A stretch of 64,000 nt of DNA, taken from assembly GCA_947488305.1 (NCBI GenBank), contig CANKZM010000005.1:372001-436000 (forward strand). The letters run 5' to 3'. Every line of letters begins with the position of its first letter. The first letter of the stretch is position 1. Under the pieces are notes generated by a model. The model searched no databases. It was not told the origin of the DNA and worked only from the letters and a program-made list of their open reading frames with translations. The DNA comes from an uncultured Roseobacter sp. (GTDB lineage: Bacteria; Pseudomonadota; Alphaproteobacteria; Rhodobacterales; Rhodobacteraceae). Below, piece after piece: positions 37,402-46,505 of this stretch. The translations under genes and the position numbers were made by a program.

Positions 37402-37525
37402 CTAGATCTCCCACGCCGATAATCTCACATCGCGATCCTGTGACCCACTGCGCCATAGGTATGTGTGTTTTTCTCAGGATTTTTGTGGTAATGGAAAGCG
37501 CCTACTCATTCGGGAGGACGTTGGC

Positions 37526-38341
37526 ATGAATTTTAAGCTGACCTTTGCCGCCGCCGTGGCGGTCGCTATGTCAGGACCGGTTTGGGCTACCGATGCGGTC
37601 AAGAATCCATTGACGGAAAGCCCGACATGGGACGATCTGCGCGTCGATGTTGTGGGCGATGTGGCGCTGGATGATGCCAATGACGTCTTGTCCTTTGACG
37701 CACCCTACAGGGCCCATGACGCCGCTACAGTGCCCCTTGTTCTGACGCAAACGGATGCCGCAACCCGGATTACCGGTGCAACCGTTGTTGTCGATGAGAA
37801 CCCCGCCCCGGTCGCTGCGGTTTTTGCTTTCGGGGAAAGCATGGGGCAGCTTGATTTCGAATTGCGTGTGCGGGTCAATCAATACTCGAACGTACGGGTA
37901 ATCGCCGACACGCCCGATGGGTTCAAGATGACCGGGCGTTTCGTCAAAGCGTCAGGCGGCTGTTCCGCGCCCGCGACCAAGGACCCAGCAGTGGCCCTGA
38001 ATTCGATGGGAAAAATGAAGCTGCGGACGTTCGAGACAGCTGCAGCGCAAATGTCCACGCCCCGGCGAGAAGCGCAAATCATGATCCGGCACCCGAATTA
38101 TTCCGGCCTTCAGCGCGATCAGGTCACGCAGCTTTTCATTCCAGCACATTTCATTGACCACATCGAAGTCTGGCAAGGCGACGACTTGCTGTTCACGATG
38201 GACGGCGGCATCTCCATTTCAGAAAATCCTGTGTTCCGGTTTGCCTACAATGACAACGGTGCGACCGCCCTGACCGTCAAGGCCAGCGATACCGACGGCA
38301 ACAGCTGGGAACAGGTTCTGCCCAAAACCGGCGAGAGCTAA
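37526..38341 (+). CDS. Quinoprotein dehydrogenase-associated SoxYZ-like carrier
   Basis: The 271-residue exported protein joins a SoxY-like half, ending in GGCSAP with the carrier Cys146, to a SoxZ-like half (residues about 165-271). SoxYZ carries sulfur intermediates on this Cys in thiosulfate oxidation; fused versions occur beside quinoprotein dehydrogenases with unknown cargo. ATG 37526 has GGGAGG upstream. A strong terminator follows at 38360. No other sox gene is present. Confidence 0.82.
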   Translation: MNFKLTFAAAVAVAMSGPVWATDAVKNPLTESPTWDDLRVDVVGDVALDDANDVLSFDAPYRAHDAATVPLVLTQTDAATRITGATVVVDENPAPVAAVFAFGESMGQLDFELRVRVNQYSNVRVIADTPDGFKMTGRFVKASGGCSAPATKDPAVALNSMGKMKLRTFETAAAQMSTPRREAQIMIRHPNYSGLQRDQVTQLFIPAHFIDHIEVWQGDDLLFTMDGGISISENPVFRFAYNDNGATALTVKASDTDGNSWEQVLPKTGES

Positions 38342-38359
38342 GAGACGTTTTCAGACACG

Positions 38360-38397
38360 AAAAACGCCGCGAGCTGAATTGCTCTGCGGCGTTTTTT
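38360..38397. terminator. Bidirectional rho-independent terminator
   Basis: AAAACGCCGC at 38361-38370 pairs with GCGGCGTTTT at 38386-38395, and GAGC/GCTC extends the stem inside, leaving a TGAATT loop and one bulged T. A-rich and T-rich flanks allow it to end both the rightward SoxYZ-like gene and the leftward long operon. Confidence 0.88.
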
Positions 38398-38423
38398 CAT
38401 GTGTCTTTGTCTGGATCAGCCTC

Positions 38424-38777
38424 TCAGAAGCAGACAACCTCCGCTTCGGCCTGTGCACGGCGAAGTTCTGCAACGATTCCCTCAGCCATTGCTGAGCTTT
38501 TGAAAAAGGACATTCGCTCACCGCCGACACGGCGCATGGACAGTACGGTCTCTGCTTCAAGATAGGCCTCATAGGTCAGAATGGATGCGATCTCGTCGAT
38601 CGAGCACGAACACCGCTCTAACATTTGCCGGCTTTGACCGTTGGCCGCCATACATCCAAAAACATAGTCTGCCCGAGCTGCGGTTGGGAAATCGTTAAGC
38701 CGCTCTGCCGCGCTTTGCGCCATCGTTGCCCCGGGAACAGCAATCAACGCAACACATGTCAACAAAGACCGGATCAT
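38424..38777 (-). CDS. Small secreted Cys-containing protein
   Basis: The 117-residue protein has a signal peptide (cleavage after AMAQ region, about residue 20) and four Cys in the mature chain (FGCMA, ERCSCS, VVCF). It overlaps the preceding gene by ATGA and ends just before the terminator. No family recognised; its periplasmic location and context suggest an accessory of alcohol oxidation. Confidence 0.6.
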   Translation of the reverse strand: MIRSLLTCVALIAVPGATMAQSAAERLNDFPTAARADYVFGCMAANGQSRQMLERCSCSIDEIASILTYEAYLEAETVLSMRRVGGERMSFFKSSAMAEGIVAELRRAQAEAEVVCF

Positions 38778-39433
38778 TGCGCTTCGTCCACCCTGTCAAA
38801 TAGCAGTTCTGATCGGTAAACCTCGCCCCCTGCTGCCTCGGCAACGAGGCTCATATACCAACCTGGTACGTCGTCCGACATGGTGACCCGCAATTCCAGA
38901 TCCCCGAACCCCTTCATACGGTCCCGGTTCGGATCATTGAGGAACGGATATAGCCTGATCGTCTTGGTCGGGACCATGCGCCCATCCACTTCGGCCTCAC
39001 CCTCGACAATGTCAGAGGTCTGGATCAGCGAATCCTTCACCCGGTTGCGAATATAGTAGGGGGACCCTCCCGCAGCCTCCGCCATGTCACGGACCACGGT
39101 TTCATAGAAAAACATGATCATCGGATTGCCAACGCTGGCCGGAAAGGTGCCAAGCTTCCGGTATTTGCCATCTTGCCGAAATTCCAGCAGCGCCATCGTC
39201 GACTGACCTTCGGAAAAGCTCAATGCCACCTGTCCAGTGTCGCGGTCGGCGGCTTCGGGCTTGAGCGTATTGCTCACCGTGCGTGCGTAAACCAGTTCGG
39301 CGTTGCGGCTCACCTCATCAAGGGTGCCATTGCGGAACAACAAGTCGTATGTCTTGTCGCCGGCCAAAGGGGTCGCCGATACGACCCCGGCAATCAGTGC
39401 AGCAACAAGGCTGGCGGTCAGAAGCTTTTTCAT
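38774..39433 (-). CDS. Periplasmic hypothetical protein
   Basis: The 219-residue protein starts MKKLLTASLVAALIAG, a signal peptide, and has a beta-rich mature domain. ATG 39433 is preferred because GGGAGG lies 11 bases upstream; ATG 39442 would be only two bases from that site. It follows the hybrid kinase gene by 22 bases and is coupled to the small secreted protein. Family not recognised. Confidence 0.6.
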   Translation of the reverse strand: MKKLLTASLVAALIAGVVSATPLAGDKTYDLLFRNGTLDEVSRNAELVYARTVSNTLKPEAADRDTGQVALSFSEGQSTMALLEFRQDGKYRKLGTFPASVGNPMIMFFYETVVRDMAEAAGGSPYYIRNRVKDSLIQTSDIVEGEAEVDGRMVPTKTIRLYPFLNDPNRDRMKGFGDLELRVTMSDDVPGWYMSLVAEAAGGEVYRSELLFDRVDEAQ

Positions 39434-39455
39434 GGCAATCATATCCTCCCTGGCT

Positions 39456-41735
39456 CTAAGCCTTATGCTCAGACGCGCGGCTGTCACCGCAGACTTTCGT
39501 CGGTAGTACCCCGCTCGCAGTCTGGCCGGATTTGACGTGCCACCGAATCTTCCAATCCATCAGAGGGCGCAGCCGGGTCAGGTTGACCGGTTTCGTCAGA
39601 ACAGAGACATCTTTCGGCACACTGGCCCGGCGCTGTGCCACACTTCGGTCAGCGGTGATCAGGATGGCGGGTATCTGAGTTGCAGTTGCCGCACGTAATG
39701 CGTTTATCGCGTCAACGCCGGTTTCCCCGTCATCCAGCTGATAGTCGGCCAGTACGATGTCCGGTGGCATCCCGAGCTCCGAGGCCAGAGACATCGCCTG
39801 CCCCACTGAAGACGCCGCCAACACGCTGGCACCCCAGTTTTCCAACCAACGCACCGTTCCAAAAAGAACATCCGGGTCATTCTCGATCACCATCACGATG
39901 TAATCCAAAGGAACTTCGTGATCTCGCGCGATGGCACTGGTGGCGGGTGGCGACACCTCGACTTCATCCACGGTCTCCATCTCGATGCTGAAGACAGACC
40001 CCATCCCCGGCTTGGACCTGAGCGACAATTTGTGATCCAGAAGCTTGCAGGCACGGTCCACAACCGACAACCCCAGCCCGACACCCGGCTGTGCTGCGAC
40101 CGTATCGGCACGGGCGAATTCTTCGAAGACCCGCTTCTGATCGTTCTGTGAAATTCCGATACCCGTGTCCCAAACCTGCAAAACCGCGCGGCCCTGTTTG
40201 CGGCGGCACCCAACCAATACGCGGCCCCCCGGCTCGGTATACTGAATTGCGTTCACCACAAGGTTTTGAATGGATCTGAGCAGATAGACCGGGTCCGATC
40301 GCACCACCAAAGTGCTGGGAACCACGTCCAAACGCACGGACTTTTGGGCGGCCAGCAATTCCTGATCTGCCCGGACACCGTCCATCAAGGCACCAAGGCT
40401 GACCGCCGCCGGATCAACGGTATCCGCATCCGCGCTGTCCAGACGGGAGATATCGAGCAAGGAGTGCAGAATCTGTTCCGATGAGCTGAACGCACCTTGC
40501 AACCGCTCCACCATCGGCAGAAAAGGCGTGTCTCTGGTGGTCTCCTCTAACGTCGAAATCAACAATTTGGCCGCGTTGATTGGCTGCAGCAAATCATGGC
40601 TGGCCGCCGCCAGAAAACGGGTTTTGGACGATACCGCTGCTTCAGCCCGTTCTTTGGCCACACGCAATTCTTCTTCGATGCGCGCCAGTTGCTCGTATTG
40701 TTCGGTGAGGTTGGCGTTGGCACGCGTCAACTCTGCGGTACGTTCCATCACCCTGTTTTCCAAAAGCTCGGTAGAGCGAGTTTCAAGCGTGACGTCCTTT
40801 ATCTCGACCAGAAAGCCGCCATCGGGCAGCTCATTTGCATGAATATCCAGAACGCGCTGGGTCTTGTTACCCAGACGACGACGCAAGAATCCTCGTTTGG
40901 TCAGCTCATGACGCCAGGATTCAACCAACATCAGGTCGTTTTCCGCGATCATCGAACGCCCGTGCATGAAATCCAGCAGCTCCTGCAATGGCATACCGGG
41001 CTGTAGCACCGTCATGGGAAGGCCCAGAATTTCCCGGAACCGTCCATTGTGCATCATCAATTCATTGCGCGCCGAAAAGCAGCAGATCCCGGCACTCATG
41101 TTTTCAAAGACCGCATTCAGGTAGTCAGCCTGCCGATCTATCAGGTGCTCTTTTTCGACCCGGTTGCGGCGCATCAGGGCTGTGATCTCGGTCAGCAGAA
41201 TGACAGTGTTGTTGGGTGCGGTTACCTGCGCGCTGATCTGATACCAGCGGTCCCGGACAAACTCTGCGACCATCGAAATGGCCGTGCTTGTATCGGATCC
41301 GACGATCAAGCTCCTTGCCGCTGCCGTCAGATCCCCATCGACAGAGACAAGCTGCGTGCTGCCCGCCAGAAGATCAAAAAAGGTCGTCAGCTCGAGGCCG
41401 GGTTCCAACCGGTCGGATACATCCGGCAACAAGTTGCGAAATAGTTCGTTGCAAACACCCAGATGCCCGTCGAAGAACAGTGCAAACCCTTCCTCCATCG
41501 AGGAAAGCGCCTGCGTCAGACTGATCCGTGTCTGTTCGGTTTCGTGGCGCACGCTCTCCAGTTCGAGGCTTTGCGCCGCCACCTGCTGCTGCAATTCAAT
41601 CGCGGACTGAAACGCCTGATAGGCGGACCGATTGATCCCGTTTTGCCGACCAGCCCTGCGGATCAACGCGTCGATGATCTTGGTCTGCTTGGCAACCTGC
41701 ACATCAGGCGGGTCGTTGGGGTCAATCATGCTCAA
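39456..41735 (-). CDS. Hybrid sensor histidine kinase (ErcS'/NahK-like)
   Basis: The 759-residue cytoplasmic protein has two PAS-like regions (about 75-190 and 205-320), a coiled coil (330-370), HisKA with His380 in AAASHDLLQPI, HATPase with NAIQYTEPGG, DTGIGIS and GVGLGLS, and a receiver with Asp664. No membrane segment. Kinases of this type with a FIST protein and a LuxR regulator control PQQ-dependent ethanol oxidation in Pseudomonas. TTG 41735 fits the ribosome site best; ATG 41729 is the alternative. Confidence 0.83.
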   Translation of the reverse strand: MSMIDPNDPPDVQVAKQTKIIDALIRRAGRQNGINRSAYQAFQSAIELQQQVAAQSLELESVRHETEQTRISLTQALSSMEEGFALFFDGHLGVCNELFRNLLPDVSDRLEPGLELTTFFDLLAGSTQLVSVDGDLTAAARSLIVGSDTSTAISMVAEFVRDRWYQISAQVTAPNNTVILLTEITALMRRNRVEKEHLIDRQADYLNAVFENMSAGICCFSARNELMMHNGRFREILGLPMTVLQPGMPLQELLDFMHGRSMIAENDLMLVESWRHELTKRGFLRRRLGNKTQRVLDIHANELPDGGFLVEIKDVTLETRSTELLENRVMERTAELTRANANLTEQYEQLARIEEELRVAKERAEAAVSSKTRFLAAASHDLLQPINAAKLLISTLEETTRDTPFLPMVERLQGAFSSSEQILHSLLDISRLDSADADTVDPAAVSLGALMDGVRADQELLAAQKSVRLDVVPSTLVVRSDPVYLLRSIQNLVVNAIQYTEPGGRVLVGCRRKQGRAVLQVWDTGIGISQNDQKRVFEEFARADTVAAQPGVGLGLSVVDRACKLLDHKLSLRSKPGMGSVFSIEMETVDEVEVSPPATSAIARDHEVPLDYIVMVIENDPDVLFGTVRWLENWGASVLAASSVGQAMSLASELGMPPDIVLADYQLDDGETGVDAINALRAATATQIPAILITADRSVAQRRASVPKDVSVLTKPVNLTRLRPLMDWKIRWHVKSGQTASGVLPTKVCGDSRASEHKA

Positions 41736-42892
41736 TGCAGGTCCCTCTCTGCAGGCTGAAAGAAGGCGACCCCGACAAAAGTCTGGTTCATATGCACGCC
41801 ACCTTGCTGTTCCCCGAAGGTATTGAAGCCAAGGACCCGTTCCTCACTTAGAATGGCGCTTACCGGTCGGCCCAATTGCTTTTGCTCGATCTCCAGTTTG
41901 CGCAGCACGCAGTCAAACCCCAGAATAAAGTCAGGCCGCTTGCCATGCCGGTCCCGGATATGCAGGCCCGATCGCAGTGTTTCTATGATCTCTTGCCCGC
42001 GCCCGAGCCTCATCACCAACCCATCGTCTATCGCTGCAAGAAACGACAGGGCGCCTTCTTCATCAGCGTCAGAAATGGCGCGCACATAGTGATGGTTGCG
42101 GTATTCGACCAGCAAGGGGTTTTCCGCAAAGACCTGCGGCGACAAATCACGCACGGGGCACCCGACAAGCCGGGCATATTCCGCCGCCGCGGGCGCACCG
42201 TTGATCTCAAAAACCTTGCGGGCATCAGGGTCCGCATCGGTGATAACAATCTGGGTTTCTGCAGGCAGGAAATGGTCAAACCCGATACCCGTGAAGGGCA
42301 GGTCAGTTTCCAACAAGAGCAAAACCGCAGCATTGCTATAGGCCTTACCCCCCTGCAGGACGAAGGTTTTCTCAAACAGCAGGCGATCGCCGGCGGATCC
42401 GCCAAAAATCGGCAGATCATCCAACACAGCCTCCAACGTAGCGACCAGCAGGTCTTCCTGACGGCACAGACCGTCGGTGAAGACCAGACCCAACCGGTTC
42501 CAACCCGCAGTATGACGGAACTTGCCGGATTGTCGCTGAACTTCGGCTGCGATGGCCGTGTTCGACAAGGGGGTCAGCGGCTCGATCAGGATGGAAGAGC
42601 ATCGGAAATGCTGCTTGGGAAAAACCAAAAGCAACAAAACATCCGTTTCATACCCCTTCTCAGTGATCTGACCTGCTGATGAACAACCAAACACCGGCAT
42701 ACCACCGAGCTTTTCATCCAACGCCCGCGCAATTTCTGCGATATCCTGCCCGCCCGATACAAACGCGAGTGCAAAACAACTGTCCGCAGGATTCACTTGC
42801 GCAGCGACTTCGTTCACCGCGGCAATCGGGTCAGTCTCTGAAGACGTTACCGCACGCACAAAGCTGGGACATTGACGGGTCACCTGCGCCAT
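41732..42892 (-). CDS. FIST domain signal-transduction protein
   Basis: The 386-residue protein has FIST N (FVSGGQDIAEIARAL, FGCSSAGQI, IFGGSAGDRL) and FIST C (AAAEYARLVG, GFNTFGEQQGGVHMNQTF) domains, which sense small ligands, possibly amino-acid-like. It has no output domain, so it probably signals through the adjacent kinase. It is between the kinase and the LuxR-type regulator genes in one operon. Confidence 0.85.
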   Translation of the reverse strand: MAQVTRQCPSFVRAVTSSETDPIAAVNEVAAQVNPADSCFALAFVSGGQDIAEIARALDEKLGGMPVFGCSSAGQITEKGYETDVLLLLVFPKQHFRCSSILIEPLTPLSNTAIAAEVQRQSGKFRHTAGWNRLGLVFTDGLCRQEDLLVATLEAVLDDLPIFGGSAGDRLLFEKTFVLQGGKAYSNAAVLLLLETDLPFTGIGFDHFLPAETQIVITDADPDARKVFEINGAPAAAEYARLVGCPVRDLSPQVFAENPLLVEYRNHHYVRAISDADEEGALSFLAAIDDGLVMRLGRGQEIIETLRSGLHIRDRHGKRPDFILGFDCVLRKLEIEQKQLGRPVSAILSEERVLGFNTFGEQQGGVHMNQTFVGVAFFQPAERDLH

Positions 42893-42900
42893 TCCGCCGG

Positions 42901-43617
42901 TCAGTTGCGCAGGAAGGCCCGCGCCTCCGGCTCAGTGGCGGCCTGACGCGCCACCGCCCCCTCGACAAGCACAACCGCCTGGGTGCGATTTCGAACGCCA
43001 AGCCGTCGCAAAAGCGCGGTGATATGCGCCTTGACGGTCGCCTCAGCCAGAGACAGCTCGTAGGCGATCTGCTTGTTCGGTTTTCCGGTGCAGATCAGCT
43101 TCATGATGCGCTGTTGCTGCGGCGTCAGTTCGGCCAGAATGGGATGGCAGGCATCCGATGCACTCTCCCTCGGGGCAGAATTATTTGTCCGGTAGTCTTT
43201 AGGCACATAGATACGGCCTTGTACAATCTCGGCCAGAACGCTCTTGAGTTCCTTGGCGGACGCATCCTTGGGCACAAACCCGGACGCCCCCTGCCCGATC
43301 AGTGATTGCACCAGATCGACCGACGCAAGGGAGGAAATGACCAGAATGCGTGCAGAAGGCAATTCCGCCCTCAGGCGCTTGAACCCCGAGATGCCGGACA
43401 CATCCGGCAATTTGAGATCAAACATCACAAGTTCCGGATCAAAGCCCCGTTTACAACAGTCGATGGCTTCACCCAGTGACTTGGCTTTCCGGATATCGCA
43501 GTCAGGGAACATCACCGTCAGCGCAGATTCCAACGCATCGAGATAAAGCGGATGGTCATCAACGATCAGAATAGAGGAAATGTCCTCACCTGCGACCGGC
43601 TGCGTCGCACAATTCAT
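42901..43617 (-). CDS. LuxR/NarL-type response regulator (ErbR/AgmR-like)
   Basis: The 238-residue protein has a receiver (VDDHPLYLDAL, Asp67 in VMFDLKLPD, Lys in FVPKDAS) and a LuxR helix-turn-helix (NKQIAYELSLAEATVKAHITALL). ATG 43617 has GGGAGG eight bases upstream. With the downstream FIST protein and hybrid kinase it forms a signalling unit like that controlling alcohol dehydrogenase genes in pseudomonads; likely targets are the divergent promoters in this island. Confidence 0.85.
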   Translation of the reverse strand: MNCATQPVAGEDISSILIVDDHPLYLDALESALTVMFPDCDIRKAKSLGEAIDCCKRGFDPELVMFDLKLPDVSGISGFKRLRAELPSARILVISSLASVDLVQSLIGQGASGFVPKDASAKELKSVLAEIVQGRIYVPKDYRTNNSAPRESASDACHPILAELTPQQQRIMKLICTGKPNKQIAYELSLAEATVKAHITALLRRLGVRNRTQAVVLVEGAVARQAATEPEARAFLRN

Positions 43618-43717
43618 AATAGAATCCTCCCGCTTTGATCGTAGCAAACATCTGAGCGACTACAAACGGTTAAGTGCTATTTCGGCCCAAATACGAAGGA
43701 GGGCTGACCACCGCTAG

Positions 43718-44935
43718 TCACTCTCCGGCGACAACAGCCCGGTGCCGGTGCAGAAAACGGCGCGCGAACTCCTGCAGATCCGGCTGTTGTTGCTCCTGAT
43801 CAAAAAGCGCCTCATCAAGGGATTTCAGCAACCGATTCTGCATGTTTGAAGGGCCATCCCGCGCCATGATCTGTGCAGCGAGGCGGCGCGTCATGGGTCC
43901 ATCACCATTGCGGACCGCTTGACGAAACCGGCGTATCAAAGGGTCGAATACGGGGAATCGACGGAGCGCCGATACACCTGCAAACCGCCAGCCAGAAACC
44001 GCCGATGCGAGCCCAGCAGCAAAGACCAATGCCCCCAACACCAGAAATGGCCACCCGGGGACATGCGCTTTCTCGGGGGGCATTGCGGTCGCTGAAGACC
44101 CATTCGGTTCTGGCGGCACCACGTCGCCATAGGCGATCCGCTGCGCCGAAATCTCGATCTTATGGGTTTCGCGGAACCGGGTATCAAAGTATTCGAGTGT
44201 CAGCGGCTCCACCACCGTTGACGTGTCATTGCCGGGCCGGATGGTCCAGCGCCAGAACGCATAGGAGATCGGCCCCTCGGGGGATAGTTCCACCAGTCTC
44301 TTGTCAGGATGCGGAAAGACGATGCCCGAGGGCGAACGCAGCTCGGGCATCGGCGGCAACATCTCGGGCGTGACGCCAACGGCCTCAATCCTTATGACCC
44401 GCAGCACGCCCTCTCCGCGTTGCAGTTGGTCGGGCGCGTTGGACCACTGATCGGAAATGCGCAATTCCCTGACCGGGAACCACCAGCCGCCTGTTTCAGG
44501 TTCTGGCGCTACTTCGAGCGTGATCGGTTCCGACGTCACTTCGTGTTCGAACCATTCGTCCTGTTCGTCGGTCAGTGTCAGGTTATGGGTGAAGGCGCCG
44601 ATGGTCAGGTCCCCGGCACGATCCGGGTAGATCGCCATCCGCCGGGTCATTGTTTTGACTTTTTCACCATTGATGCGTTGTTCGCGCCAAACATCCTCGC
44701 CCAGTTGCGTCCAGCTGAAGCCGGCAAAGTCCGGTTGTTTCAAAGACTCCCGCGTGATGTGACGTCGATAGACACCGTGAATTTCGACAATCACCATTTC
44801 GCGCTCGAACGGTATGTGATCCGTTTCCTCCACCGACACCATCAATTCAAGTTCTCCGGGCAGAACCGTTTTTGACTGTGCCGCGGCAAGGTTCGGCAAG
44901 ATCCAGAGGGTCAAAAGCAACAATAGCATTCTCAT
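43718..44935 (-). CDS. BatD-like membrane protein
   Basis: The 405-residue protein has a signal peptide, a large beta-rich periplasmic part with immunoglobulin-like strands, one membrane segment at about 295-320 (WPFLVLGALVFAAGLASAV) and a cytoplasmic helical tail. This is the BatD plan seen in MoxR/Bat clusters. It overlaps the TPR gene by ATGA. It probably works with the vWA proteins in maturing a periplasmic enzyme. Confidence 0.72.
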   Translation of the reverse strand: MRMLLLLLTLWILPNLAAAQSKTVLPGELELMVSVEETDHIPFEREMVIVEIHGVYRRHITRESLKQPDFAGFSWTQLGEDVWREQRINGEKVKTMTRRMAIYPDRAGDLTIGAFTHNLTLTDEQDEWFEHEVTSEPITLEVAPEPETGGWWFPVRELRISDQWSNAPDQLQRGEGVLRVIRIEAVGVTPEMLPPMPELRSPSGIVFPHPDKRLVELSPEGPISYAFWRWTIRPGNDTSTVVEPLTLEYFDTRFRETHKIEISAQRIAYGDVVPPEPNGSSATAMPPEKAHVPGWPFLVLGALVFAAGLASAVSGWRFAGVSALRRFPVFDPLIRRFRQAVRNGDGPMTRRLAAQIMARDGPSNMQNRLLKSLDEALFDQEQQQPDLQEFARRFLHRHRAVVAGE

Positions 44936-45609
44936 CGCGGGTCCTCCGGATCCGGCGGTGAGAGCCCCAGCTTTTGCCGCCGTTTATGCTCCTGCGTGAT
45001 ACGGGCCTTCAGAAAACTGCCTGGCACATCGGAAAGCTGTTGCAGCCAGCGATCATCCGCCACGATAAACTTGTCGTCGAACACTCGCCGCACACCCAGA
45101 CGCCCACGGCTTTCCAACTGGGCCAGCCCCATCATCGTATTGTTGTTTGTGACTTCGCTGCCCGTCCCAGCCGCACGGCCATCACCTCTGGCGATGAAGC
45201 TTTCCATTTTAGGGCCGTCTTTGTCGCGTTTCGGAAAGAGGCCGAGTGAGGCCGCATCAATGCCAAGCCCGGCATAGTAGGCCGCCACCACGTCAAAATT
45301 GGCAGGCGCATCCGGGTGCCCCGCAGCGATCGCCTGATCGAGCGATTCAAGCGCAGCCGCGTATTGCCCGGCATGGGCCTGCGCCGTGCCAAGGTTGAAG
45401 AAATCCCCAGCGGTCTCGAACTCCGCCACGGCGGCCTCAAAATCACCGGCACGGAAAGAAGCAACACCGCGCCATTCCGGGTCGTCAAAACTTATGACTG
45501 CCGCACCCGGCAGTCCCACAGCCAACAATACCCGTCCCATTGGGGCAAATCCGCCCAACACAAACGCGAGGACCAGAGCGGCAACGGACATGAGCACCAG
45601 AACCCTCAT
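44932..45609 (-). CDS. TPR-containing protein, MxaK-like
   Basis: The 225-residue protein has an N-terminal membrane anchor (residues 5-35) and TPR-like helices (FRAGDFEAAVAEFETAGDFFNLG, AHAGQYAAALESLDQAI). In mxa clusters the equivalent MxaK is needed for active methanol dehydrogenase. It overlaps both neighbours by four bases. Confidence 0.7.
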   Translation of the reverse strand: MRVLVLMSVAALVLAFVLGGFAPMGRVLLAVGLPGAAVISFDDPEWRGVASFRAGDFEAAVAEFETAGDFFNLGTAQAHAGQYAAALESLDQAIAAGHPDAPANFDVVAAYYAGLGIDAASLGLFPKRDKDGPKMESFIARGDGRAAGTGSEVTNNNTMMGLAQLESRGRLGVRRVFDDKFIVADDRWLQQLSDVPGSFLKARITQEHKRRQKLGLSPPDPEDPR

Positions 45610-46505
45610 GCGTCCTGCCTCCGAAACAGAAAGAGCAGCGGCAAGAGCGCCAAAATCAGCAAATAGCGGCCCATGTCCTTCCAGAAGAGCAGCGGATAAT
45701 CCTGCGCTTCAAGCCGTGTACGCGCGTCATCCTGCAACCACTCTGCCAGATCATCGGTCTGATCCAGCGTAAAGACCCGTCCGCCGCCCGCACCCGCATG
45801 GGTACCAAAAGCAGCATCCGGCGTCCCAAGCGCGATCAGCGACACCCGGGCGCCTGCCACGGAAAGCGCCGCTGCTTCCTGCAAGCTCGCGGGACCAAGA
45901 CCAGCACCATCTGTGAGCAGGATGACATCACCCGCAATCACCTCGGCCTCCTCGAGCATGCGCGCGGCCATCCCGAGAGCACGTTCGGGGCGTGATCCGG
46001 GGTCGGGCACCATCTCTGCATCGATCAGCGAAAACGTCTGTCCCAGTTGCAAATGATCCAACGTCATATCGGAGGAGACATAAGCATCCCCTGCAAAGAC
46101 GATCAAACCACCGGGGCGCGTCCCGAGTGAAGCAATCCCAAAACGCCCCATGGTCTGCATTTGCGGCCAACGCGCGTCCTCGGTCATGCTGGTCGATGCG
46201 TCGACCAGAAAGAGCACACCATCAAGGTTGCGATAGGACAAGGTATCGCGCCGTTCCACTGAGGGCCCTGCCAGCGCCACAACACAAAGCGCGACGGTGG
46301 CCAAACAGGCAATCAGTGGCAAGCGGCTGGCGGATTGATCCACCCGCCCAAGGGCCGCCATCGCCTGCAACAGCGCGGGATCAGCCGCGCGATGCCAGTC
46401 TCCCAAGCCCCCTCGGCGCGACATCAGCCACCATCCGGCGGCCGCAAGCACGGGCAATGCCAAAAGCCAAAGCGGCCGCAGGAGAGTGACATCCAGCCCG
46501 CTCAT
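45606..46505 (-). CDS. vWA domain protein, MxaL/BatB-like
   Basis: The 299-residue protein has membrane helices at both ends (WLLALPVLAAAGWW and YLLILALLPLLFLF) around a von Willebrand A domain with FLVDASTSM as metal-ion site and a second conserved ILLTDGAG. ATG 46505 overlaps the previous stop by ATGA. MxaL is needed for calcium insertion or assembly of methanol dehydrogenase; a similar role is inferred. Confidence 0.75.
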   Translation of the reverse strand: MSGLDVTLLRPLWLLALPVLAAAGWWLMSRRGGLGDWHRAADPALLQAMAALGRVDQSASRLPLIACLATVALCVVALAGPSVERRDTLSYRNLDGVLFLVDASTSMTEDARWPQMQTMGRFGIASLGTRPGGLIVFAGDAYVSSDMTLDHLQLGQTFSLIDAEMVPDPGSRPERALGMAARMLEEAEVIAGDVILLTDGAGLGPASLQEAAALSVAGARVSLIALGTPDAAFGTHAGAGGGRVFTLDQTDDLAEWLQDDARTRLEAQDYPLLFWKDMGRYLLILALLPLLFLFRRQDA

